A stretch of 52,095 nucleotides of DNA from Ruminococcaceae bacterium UBA2857 (GTDB taxonomy: Bacteria > Bacillota > Clostridia > Oscillospirales > Acutalibacteraceae): contig DEFH01000041.1 of the NCBI GenBank assembly GCA_002350705.1, positions 1,698 to 53,792 of the forward strand, written 5' to 3'. Position numbers and translations under genes: made by a program. Under the pieces are notes generated by a model. The model was not told the DNA's origin, searched no databases, and saw only the letters and a program-made list of their open reading frames with translations. Numbering within the stretch: the first letter of the stretch is position 1; each line of letters opens with the position of its first letter. This document shows, one piece after another, positions 20,401 through 32,400 of the stretch.

Positions 20401-23400
20401 TGTGTGGTTTTTCGGAAACCGTATAGGAAATCATTCTCTTGTCTTGACCGTCAAAATAATAGATCGGAATATCTTTAAATTCCACTCCGTTTTTGACAGC
20501 GGGAGATACCGTATCATCAACCTTTTTCGATACGGCTATGACCTTTGAAGCACTGTAACCAAGCTCAGCAATTTGCAATGTCACGTCCGTATTATAATGC
20601 AGGGCATTGACATTGCCCTGATAACCGTTATCATCCCAGTCCAGAGCAACCGTAATATCCTGCCTTTCCAGCGTATTGGTCATAGATACACTGTTATCGC
20701 CTGCCGCTGTCAGAACGCCCTCACCTGATAACTCCGTATTGCTGACAACGAATTTTGACGCTGTAAGAGCCTTTTGACCTGTGACGATTTTTCCTATTGC
20801 CGTATCGTTTTGGAGTACCTGGAAGTAAATATGATCAGGGAAAGGCGAAATACTTTCCTTTTTCACCGTCAGTGATACCGTATTATTGTCTTCATTTGGA
20901 GTTTGCACCAAAGAAGTAATGGTGTCATCTACAGGTTCAATACTATAATTGCACAAATTGTCCTGGCTGTCCTTGTATGGCAGATTGGGAATACTCATTG
21001 TCAGAGTAAGAGCATCATTATCGGAATTCGCATACAAAAGCGGAACTGCTATGATACCATTCTCGTCAGGTGTAAATTTCTCTCCGCCGCACAATACCTT
21101 TAACGGATTACCCTCACTGATATTGATGAGCGGGTGATTATTTTGCATTACCTTGAAGTATAACTTCGGGTATTCCTTTTTGACAGTAAGAACAACTTTT
21201 TGGTTGTCTGTTTCATCATTCTCAGAAATGCAGGTTAAATCGGAACCTGCAATCGTCTGACCATTTTCATTCAATTCTCTGATTGTGTACGCATACTCAT
21301 TTGTACCGTCTGATTTCGGCAAATCCTTGATGTTGACAGACAGGGCATTATCCACTGCCAATGACCTCGGAACAGCAATGATATGATTTTCCGTATTATC
21401 TGCCGAAAAGACATCTTTACCGTTTTCCGCCTGCACAGCTTTTTCGTATGTGATATTGGTCAGAGGACCTTCCTGTGTGCCGTCTTGCGGTGTACGGTAC
21501 AGTTGGAATGTTACATTGGGAGACTCTGTACCCAGAGGCTTTGTAACAGTCAGCGAAACACTGTTTCCCGAACCGCTTTTGGTGAGTGTCATTTTATCCT
21601 GTTCGCCTACGGAAGTAAGTGCCGTTCCCGATGCATTGCATTCCTGTACATAATAAAGATAGGTACGATTTGATCTGTCCTTTTCAGGCAGTCCGCTTAT
21701 GCTGACAGAAACAATATTGGAACCTGCATAAACTCTCGGAACAGCAAAAACACCTTCGCTGTCAGCCTGATATACTTTGCCGTTGATGGTAACTGACAAA
21801 CGCTCATCAGAAACATTTTTGATAACTGTCTCCTTTGTGCCGTTTTCTCTGACATTACGCTGTATTTTAAAATATACTTCGGGCAGTTCCCGACTGATAA
21901 TAAGGGATGTTTTTCCATTGGTATTGTCGTGGAAAACACTTTCCTCGCACCTGAGATCGGTATTATCTACACTGTAGGCATATTTTTTGCCGTACATATT
22001 CTCTGTCGGCAGGTCGGCTATCAGCACAGACAGAATTCCATCAACCGAATTGGTTTTCGGTACGGTAATCTGACCGCTTGTTGTATTTGCAGGAAATACA
22101 GCGGCACTGTCATTTTTCGCATACAGCTTGAGCATTTTTTCATCTGACGTTTTGCTGTCGTCGGAATCGGCACATTCATAAACAGCGGTTGTCTGACCGT
22201 TCACGATTTCCTTGACATAGTAGGTGACCTCAGAGACTTTACCTCTGTATCGTTCATCCGAGCAGGTATTCACATAATACGGAAGATTTTCAAAATCCAC
22301 ACTCCATTGATTGGCGTTATCGCCAACTTTATGATTCTCTTCATCCAGAATCTTTGTAAAGTATGCTCCCGTCAGAGAGTTATCAGCCGCTTTCATGACC
22401 TGATAAACCTGACTTTGTTCTTCCTCTTCCTTTGAAGAGTCATAAACAGGCATATCAACTGTTTCTTCAGGTTCATCAGACACAGTTACAGATGTAACTT
22501 TATCGTCAGCATCCTTTGTGATATTCAGTTTGTAAACGTCATATTTGCACCAAAGCTCATAAGTAATTTTATCGGGACGCAAAGCAAATTTATCATTCAC
22601 ATCATCCCAGTTTTTATAGGCTGTCAGTTTTCTCTTAGGCGGCTCATAGGTATTGGTGAATGTATACAGTTTTGTATCGGAGTTTTCGTCGGTTGCTTCG
22701 GAAGTAGTGTAATACTCCACTGTATTCTCGGTGATGTAGTATTCAAATTTGCCGCCGTCTGCCGCAAAAGCGGCACACTGACTCCACTGACACGTCCAGT
22801 TATTGAGTTCATTGCCTTCTTTTGTGGAAGCAAAATTGGTATCTAATTCCTTGACACCATCTTTTGTTTTGGTTCGTCTGAGCGTATAGATAATTTTTTG
22901 GGGACGCTTGCCGTAAAGGTTGTTTTCATCATCCCATACCTTTTCCGCCCTGAAATTGGACACAGATACAATATCATCAACCAGTTCGTTGGTAATCTTA
23001 GATTCGGTATAGTATTGGGCATCTTCTTTCTTGCCTGTCATATGAGTAGTACCGTCATCTTCGATATACTCCACCTGTTCCGATTCTTCATAATCGACAT
23101 AGTAGTTTTTGGTGCCTCTGTGGACAGCTCTGACATACGAATACTCTTCATCTGTCGATTCCGTACCGGGTACAAAGAAAAGATAGGTCTGATTATCCTC
23201 TACCTCATAATTTCCTATGTTTACCTCAACGACACGATAGGTATACAGCAAACCTTTTTCATCATAAATCGGCAGAGAATCAAAACAGTAATGCAGGGAT
23301 TCCATTGGAATCGTAAGAGTTTCTCCGTCAGTATTTACCTTTGTAAAGAGTTTTGTGCCGTCTTTTTGATTTTCGGTAACAGATGTGACAACAATCTTTG

Positions 23401-26400
23401 TCAAGTCAACAGGCTGCCAGTCGATAGCACTTGTTTTTCTTTCGAGCCGTACCGTGTAATCTTCACGGCTGCCGGACTCATTGTTTTCATCATTCCATTC
23501 TTTGACAAGCTCATGTTTGGTTTTCTGGAGTTTGTTTTCAATTCCCTGTTTCAGTCCTGCATAGAGACGGTCATTTTCAAGGACAAACGGCTGATCCGTA
23601 TCATAGATATAACTGCCATGATAGAGATTATTGTAGCTTTTTTCCTCTCCGTTTTCAGAATACTCTTTCAGATAATAGGAATACGGTTTCCATATACCGT
23701 TCACCCACTTACTGGCTTCAAGACTGTCTATCGTATCTGATATACTGTCATCATCGACTTGGCGGGAGATAGAGCGGACTTCTTCCTCTGTATCATTCCC
23801 CTCATAAGTACGGAACAGTTTAAAATAGACATTATCCGGTCTGAGCTTGTGACTTTTGGCAGATTCGTCCCATGTTTTCTCGTAGGTAAAGCTTACTTTG
23901 GAAGGCTTGTACTGTGAATCATTCACCTGTACATTACTTGTTGGCAGTCCGTCACCATGAGTAGCACCGCCTGCTTTACATCTTTGTACATTGTAAGTAC
24001 TGTCGTAAGGCAGATTATCCACTTCACAATGGATACTGTCACAGTATGTCGGCACAGGTATGACAATAACACCCTCGACAGGGATATTATGTTCCTGATC
24101 GCTGGCAAAGTAATCCTCTGTTCGTTCCGTACCGGTTCCGCTGTCAGTGCTTGTCATGGTCAGTTTCAGAGCATTGCCGTTGATGTCTTTCTTGACAATA
24201 TTGCCGGCTGCATCAACAATCTTGATATTGATATATTTACGGATATCGTTCTCATTTGAATGATAGGCGGTTGTGTTGATATCAAATGTCAGCTTTTTGG
24301 CAGTCGGTATCGGTGCAGAGGAAGCATTATCCGACTGACTGTATGTCAGGGAGGACTGGTCATCAATACCGTTTTTGTCGCACTCTACAACGGTGTAGTA
24401 ATACTGATACCACAGACCATTGTTTTTCTCGGACGGAGCAATGCCGCTGTCCTCTTTACTGATACCGTAATCAAGGTGCTCTGAAAGGAAAGTATCCATA
24501 TTGTCATTATTGGCAGAAATATCTATCGGAAGCTTGATAATGCCTTTTTCATCTGCCTCAAAGAACCTGACAGCTTTTGTTCCGTCGGGAACAGTACCGC
24601 CTGTTACGGTAAAAGTAAAATCAGGTATATTGTCACCGCTTGCCTCTTTTGTTACAAGCAAATCAACTTTTCCATTCCCTATGGAGCGAACTTCTTTTAT
24701 TTCACCATTATTAACACTGTAATTTCCCTCAGGCAGTCCCTGTACAAGTACAGAAAATTTGCCGTCAAAGGCATCACTGCCCGGAACGGTAAATGTACCG
24801 CTGCTTGAAGAATACGTTTTTGTTGTATCTTCATAACCGATAGGATTGTTGTAATGGTCTTTTTTGACATCTTCCGTATCGGAGCTGGCAGGAGAATACT
24901 CCAAATGGAGTTTGGTATTATTTTTGTCTCTGGTAACAGTTTCCTCAAAATATCTTGCAACAATAATATCATCGTTATTAACATCCTGATACGTGCCGTC
25001 GGCATTTAACTGCTGAATCTTGAAAACGAAATTACCTGAAATATTGGCTGTCACAATTTTGCCGTTTCCGCCGTCATCAGTCATCGTAACGCTGATAACG
25101 GATTCATCTGTGTTGATCAAGCGGTATGTTTCGCCTGCTTCAAGATTCATGATTTTCACGGAAAAGACATCACCGGCTTTATCTTCTGCCGGAACGGTAT
25201 AAAAACCGTTTGCCTGCGGATAGGGCAGCAGCGGAAGTTCCTCATCCAGATATCTCTCTGCTGTAATTCCTGTAACATCTTCATAATTGCTGCCGTCAAC
25301 AGAACGCTGTAATTTAAATTTAAAATCGCTGCTGCCGGCATTTGCCGTGACAATTATATCCTTTTTAATATCGCTTGTAGGCTGATGGTTCATCTCCACA
25401 TCCAAAGGCTCACCGGAAGCATCCGTAATTCTGTAAATATAATTGACGGCACCATCGGATATAGGAAGGTCTGTGAATTTCACCTGAAATTTTCCGTTGA
25501 CAGCCTGCCCCGACGGAACGGTGAAAACATGATCTGCATCCTGCTGATAGGATATATACTTATATCCGGTTGTTTTTCTTTTCAGCTTGAAACTGACAGT
25601 ATCGGATGATGAGCCGCTGCAATCAATGTGAACAGCAGCGGTATCACCAACGGTTTCCGTCGTGCAGGACACGCCCGAATCTTCACATTCCACAAAATAG
25701 GTGTACAGATGATTACCGCTGTCTGTCATTGGCAGTCCCTCGATAAGCATATCCTGAGAGCGATCCGCCTTTGAAAAATCCACAACGAATATTCCGTCAC
25801 TGTCAGGCTGTACAGCTCCTATTGTTCGTCTGACAGTCTTGATATAAATTTCCTTCGGGCGATCTTCCCATTGATTGTCGTTATCATCCCACTTCTTTTC
25901 AAAGGTAAGTTGGCTGTTGACAAATTCCTTTTTGTTTTTGAGATACATACCGACTAATGTATCATTCTCTGCTCCCAGAAGATTGTCACTTTGAAAATCA
26001 CTGGAAATATATTCGACAGTTCCATTATTATTGATTTTATAGCCGACATCCTCCTGACGGTAGCCGAGGTCATAAAGTGTTTCGGGAGAATCATCATATC
26101 GTTTGGCGGTCTCCAGAGCCTCACTGACGGAAAACAGGATATTTCCAATCGGTGCATCACCGTTATAGTAATATCTTGGCAGAAGAAATGTTCTTTCCCA
26201 GTGTTCCTTCTCATTTTTCAGCACCTTATCCAGTGCAATATCCGGATAACCTTCCGTCTGAAAATGTTCCTTCAGTTGAAAATCAAGTTTTTCGGGACGC
26301 ATACCATCCGCATTATTGCCGTCATTCCAGATTTTTTCGACAAGAATATTTTTTCCACGGAAAATATTGCGTACATAGGTATTGACCAGAGAAGCACCGT

Positions 26401-29400
26401 TTCTGTTGGAAGAACAAACAACAGGATCATTATTATCAAAATACTTTGGATTTTCACTTGCCAATGGAGCATCGGAATCGGGCAGTCCGTCATTATTGGA
26501 CGGATAATAGATTTTGACATACTCGCCTACTGTATTCAGTTCCACAACACGATATTCATACAGCAAACCGGATACATTATATTTGGGCAGATAATTAAAA
26601 TCGTAATAATACTGTCCTTTCAGATTTCCTTTGTCAAATGTGGTAAGCTGATTACCGCTCACTTCTTTATAGTTTTCCTGCCAATCACCGACCGTTACTG
26701 TTCCGTTACCGTTGGTTTGTCTTGTTCGTCTCTGGAGCTGAAAACGAAGTCTGTTGATAAACTCACTATTGAAATACAGAGAATAATCCTCAGGCTTGAT
26801 CGGTTCGTACATGGTACTGCTTCCCGATTGGTATTCCGCACCGAACACTTTGTTCAGACGGAGAGTGAAGTGCATAAGCTGATTATTCAGATGCAGTTCC
26901 GCTTCACCGCCGGCAGTGTTTATCTTCTGGGAATCCCTTTCTTTTTGGGGCTCAAAAGCAGCCATCCGGAGTTCTTCTACCGTATAGGTATAGGGCACGG
27001 CATCCTGACCATAAATAGCAAGACCTGTAATTTCCACCGTTTTATCAGCTTTATATACCTTTACTTTGACAGTAATCGGATTCTCATACGCATTCTTTTT
27101 AAAGGTAATCTCCGCTTCATTATATGCAATTTCGCTTTCTGTTTCTGTCAGTGTCCCATCTGCTGTTTTGCCCGCAAAAGCACCAACCGTAATATTGAAA
27201 TCATCATGAGAAAAGCCCTGAACTTCAACAGATGGTATCGCCGTATCTACTTTGAAAAGCGATTTTTCATGGATATATGTGGTATTACGCTTGAGAACAA
27301 AGGAATAATCGGTAATGCCGTCAAACTCACTGTTATTGGGATTCTGATTGTTGTTTTTATACTTTTCCCATGTCTTGTTAACGGTAATTTTACTCTGGAA
27401 GTTAGTTTCATCCGGAGAATAGTTGTTGTTGACATCAACTCTTTTATGAACAGGAATTTCATTTGCCGAATTGGGATTGACTGCCTTGAGAGGCTGTTCA
27501 TCTGCTGTCTGTGTAACAGGATTTTGATCACCGTCTCGATAAATTTTAAAACCAATTTTATCCGGTGTATTTTCTGTCGGAAGAGTCTTTGTGACTGTCA
27601 GCGACACTTTGCCGTTTTCAGAGGTTTGAGTGCAGGTAATCGTTTCACTGTTCTCCACGGCATTTTCTTCCTGAACCCTATAATCACCTGCGGAAAGATT
27701 ATCCAATTGGACAGTAATGACATTGCTGCTGTCAGCCTCGGCTCTCGGAACGGTAATGACACCCGAATCCGTATTGACTGTAAAACTGTCCTCAGACTGT
27801 TCCGTGATGGTGGATTGAAAGCCCAATCCGGAAAAATCATTCTCGGAAGGAATAATTTCTCGCGTATTCTGATCAACCGTATATGTTTTGGCAAATAAAA
27901 CTTTACCGCTGCCGTTGGCATCAATCAGTTCCTCTGTCACATAATAGAAAAATTCTTCACCTGTCGGAGAATACTGATACAGCTTTTCCTTGTTTCCGGG
28001 AGCTCCAAACGTCCACACAACAGGCGTATTATCGGTGGAACGACGCAGCGTTTTCTCAAATGACTGATACTCTTTCAATGAAAGTTCGGATGAATTTTCA
28101 TTCTTTTTGCCGACATAGCACTGATGAAGTGTCAGCTTGACAGTCGGATAAACAGAACCCTCTGTCATATTCTGCCAGGTTTTCGTTACTTTTACCTGTA
28201 CCTGTTGACCACCGTTGTATTCATTGATGAGCTTGTTGCCGCTGATACGGTAGGTATAGCCGTTGATGGCTCTTTCTCTGAGAGAATATCGGATCAATGC
28301 ACCATTTTCGTCATATTTTTGAAGATTAATCTGACTGCCAAAAGAGACGTAATCATCATGGGAATATACAATTTGCTGATTTCCGTCCTTTTGAACCGTT
28401 TTCTGCCAGTTAAACCAGACATATTTCCGACCGCCGACAAGCTGCACCATATCGACCAGTTCACCGAGAGCCGTTGCCGTATCTTCGGCACCCTCTACGA
28501 TGGCATAGCCGCCCTGAGCAAAGTTTTTGTCTTTGGCATAAACCGTATCACCGGCAGTATAATGACTGCGGTTACTTTTGATATTGGCATAAAGAAATAC
28601 GTCCGCTATCGGATAGTTATAATCTTCCAGTGCCTTATCAATATTCTGCCAGAGTTTTTCGACTGTTATGCTGACAGTGCTGACAAGTTTATTGGTAATC
28701 GTACCGTTATTATAAACACGATTGGACACATTGTGATTGAAAACATTCTTTATATCATCATAGTAGTCGGGAACGGCACTGAATTTTGTATCATTTCCTG
28801 CTTTCCTTTGCAGCTTGAAAACAAGGGGTTCATTGCCGTCAAGACCGCTTGCCGTAACCGTGACAGTCACAGTTCCGTCAGATTGTGTTGTCTGAGAACA
28901 CGTTACACCTGTAAGAGCGTTCCCTTCCCTGTCCGATACCTCATAGGTATATATACTTCCGTCATCCGCCTTTTGGACAAGTCCGCTGATTGCTGCGGAG
29001 AAATTTCCATTGGTAATATCTGTCGCAGGGATGATAAATACACTGTCGTTTGATGTATAGTTTTTTGCTCCGGCAGCAGCTGTCAGATGCGATATGTTGC
29101 TGTAAGAGGTAACATAGTCGTTGGCTGCAAGTTTATCGGTAATTTCTGTTACATAGTAATCATACAGATAGCCTTCCGAATCATATTTCTCCACATCACT
29201 GTACGTATAAGTCCAATGATTGAGAGTATCATGCGACTGCATTACCCAATGATAGTCCTTGCCTATCTGATTATCACGATCCGTATGGGTATTATGACGG
29301 AAAAGATTGATGTAAAGGTCTGTACGGGTATTGAGAGTATTACTGTCATCTTTCCATATCTTGTTGACAGTAACATTGGTGGTACCCGAAAAAGTGTTGG

Positions 29401-32400
29401 TGATAACGATAGGATCAAGGTCGTCACTGTTGGAGTTCGGATTGATCTCATAAGGATGATTTGTGATACTGACAGAAAGATTGTCACCGTCAAGCACACA
29501 ATTCCCTTCCTCATCAAAACTTGTGTCATTGACCTTTACTTCTTCGATGGTATAGGTGATAATTTTACCGGTATTGGTATACTTCGGGAGATTCGTGATA
29601 TAGTAGTCATCCACAGCATTGCCGTTTTCATCTTCTATGAGATTAAGCGTAATTTCCGGACTTCCGTCTACGGTGATATAATGTGCCTCCGAACCGTCAT
29701 GATAATCCGCTTTGATCTTGACGGAAACTGTCTGCATATCAGGCCGTCTGTAACCGACCAGCCAGTCAAAATGAATATGATAGTTGACAATACCGATACG
29801 GGTATTGGTGAAAAACACGTCAGACAGTTTATTGTCATTGTTTGTATCGATTGTCGGTTCTTCCTGAACAGCGTAGTAACGGGTATAGCCATTGTTGTAA
29901 GTAACCTGGTAAATACCTGCAAACCATGGAAACTCAATCGGATTCACCGTTGTCCCATTTGCAGAATATGTATAATCTGCATTTTTTTCATAAAGGTTAT
30001 AAACATTAGCTTTATTCTCTCCGACAGTGACAACTTTATCCTGCTTATACGTTGCAGGAAGCTGATTTACCCAGTCTGTGTATGGTTCCTTTTCAACAGT
30101 GTCTTTCTTAAAATAATACCCCTGAGATGTTATACTGTCGTCTATGAAATACTCCTGAAAGTCTTTCAGGTTATACATATTGTTGTAGCTGTAGCCGATT
30201 CTGACCTGTATACGGGACAGCCAGATATTTGACTCACTCATGACACCGCCTGTATTCATCATATATCCGTTAGAATTGACAAGAGCGTTATTGACGTTTG
30301 TCAAAACACCGTCAGGAAGAGTTCCCGGAAAATCGGACTCACTAAGCGGTGTCTGCAAAGGTACATAATTCGCATTTTCAGCAGGACTAATCCTATTATG
30401 ACTTTTCACATAATGATTCACATAGGCGTTATTGTCAAGATATTTGTAACCTAAGCCGGATGTCCAGTCAGCAAAAAGATTGTTCGCTGCCCAGGGTGTC
30501 GTATATGCCCAGCCGCTGCCGGTATCGGTTGCAGAACCAATATTCGGATAGGTATCATAGGACTCAATATTGGATATTGTCTGACCTTCGTTGGAAACAA
30601 TGGGCAAAGGCATTGCCCTTGGAGACATATATATCCCGATAGGACACTTGTATTCTTCTTCACCGTCATCCATCCATACTTTATGGAAGTGTATTTCTTC
30701 ACCGCCGTCGCCAAAAATATTTTCTGCCGTAAAGACATCTACACTGTCAGCCGTACCATTAAAGTTATTTTCCTGCTTGACCGCCATGGAATAGACAGCA
30801 CTGCCAAGCTTTTCGGACACATACGAATGAGTTTCCTCATTCCATACCATGGTGCCTGCCTCAGCAATGGAGTATTTGTTGATATGTCCCTCTTCATCAT
30901 ACATCGGGGCATTCAGTATCTTGACAGCATATTTCGGAGAAATACCGTCTATATCATCCACAAATTTGGTTCTGTCAACGGTAATCGTGGAACTGTCAGC
31001 GGTATATTCATTTAATACACCGTTTGTTCTGGAACCGTCGGTATATTTCAGACCTGTCGCATCATAAGGCTCATACTCACCCGTGATATAGTTGTATTTC
31101 AGGAGCTGAAGTTTTACCTGGGAGTTCCATACTTTGTCCAGCTTACTGACAGGAAAAGCATCCCAGTCTTTATTCATAACAATCTTGACTTCACCGACAA
31201 GACGATACTCATAATCGAAAGTCTTTGTTTCCTCGTCCCAGAAAGCCTGTACTTCAAAATCATGACTGCCGACGGAAATGCGGACTTTGGATTCCGCATC
31301 GCCTGTCTGAGGATTTCTGAGCTTGATGAGCGTTCTGCCTTGTACGGTTTCTGTTATCAGAGTTCCCGTTTCGGGGTCGTAAGCCATTTCTATCATGGGG
31401 GTGGTGTAAGTACCGGACTGACCGTTATCTGTACGGCCGACATTTGTCTGCACCACTCTGTAGTGATTCAGATTACCTTGATCATCATACTTTCTGACGG
31501 CATGGAACAAACCGTCTTTTTCCATCATCTCGGCAGAAAAATTCAACAGGTCAATCTGATTGTCTGTAACATCTTCCCACTCTTTGGTATCGCTGTTAAA
31601 GCATTGGAGCTGATAATGTGCCTCACCAGTACCGCCCTGCAGTTCTGCGGCGATCCATTTTGCATCCACACCGTACTCGGTCCAGCCTACAAGGGAATTT
31701 TTGACCGCTGCACCGTTCGGGAATACATTCGAGCCGTTATATGTGCCTGATGATGTACCGTTGAAAGGAAAATCCGCCTCTTCCGAAAACGTGTATTCCA
31801 CGCCGTAATCACCGAGATCTGCATTGATACGCTCTTTGGCAAAGTAGATATACTTTGCACCTGTATTGTCGTATTTGTCGATGTCAATGGGGTTGCCCTC
31901 ATCATCGGAATAAATATAAACAGGATTTCCGTTTTCATCTTGCTGATCGCTGATTTTCCAGGTGCCGACCTGCGATACCATGTTGCTGGCACCATCAATA
32001 TAACGGTAGAGGATAAAATCGCCTGCTGCACCACTTGCAACAGCCGCCTGACGATCGGTTTTGTTATCCTCGTCCGACCAGCTGAGAGGTCCTGTAAAGG
32101 CAGTCGTGCCTGTCAGGAGAAGATGAACTGTTCCGTTATCATAGGTTTTGTCAACGATATTGGAGTTGACACCGTTGTTGACGGAGGACAGGAGATATTT
32201 ATCATCAGCCGAACCGCTGTATGCATCTTTCGGCTGTCCCTGTTCATCCGTTTTGTTGTCAACATCATTGACAGGGATTTGTGAATCAAGTTCCGCTTTC
32301 GGCTTGAGAGAATAAATAATTGCTGTACCGTCAGAGGTAATTTCTCTCAGACCGCTGATAGTCAGCTCACCTGTTGCGGCATTATATGAGATTTGATCGT

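Noticed and set aside
25991..27898. 635-codon plus-strand open frame opposite the giant gene
   Set aside because: It lies wholly antisense to a well-supported coding frame, has no RBS or promoter, and its composition (rich in Ile, Arg, Phe, Cys) is that of a shadow frame. Similar frames at 15245-16855 and 9869-11026 were rejected for the same reason.
30240..30560. Frameshift or pseudogene break in the giant gene at the unusual insert
   Set aside because: The frame stays open and returns to CnaB-type sequence on both sides, so it is an in-frame insert.
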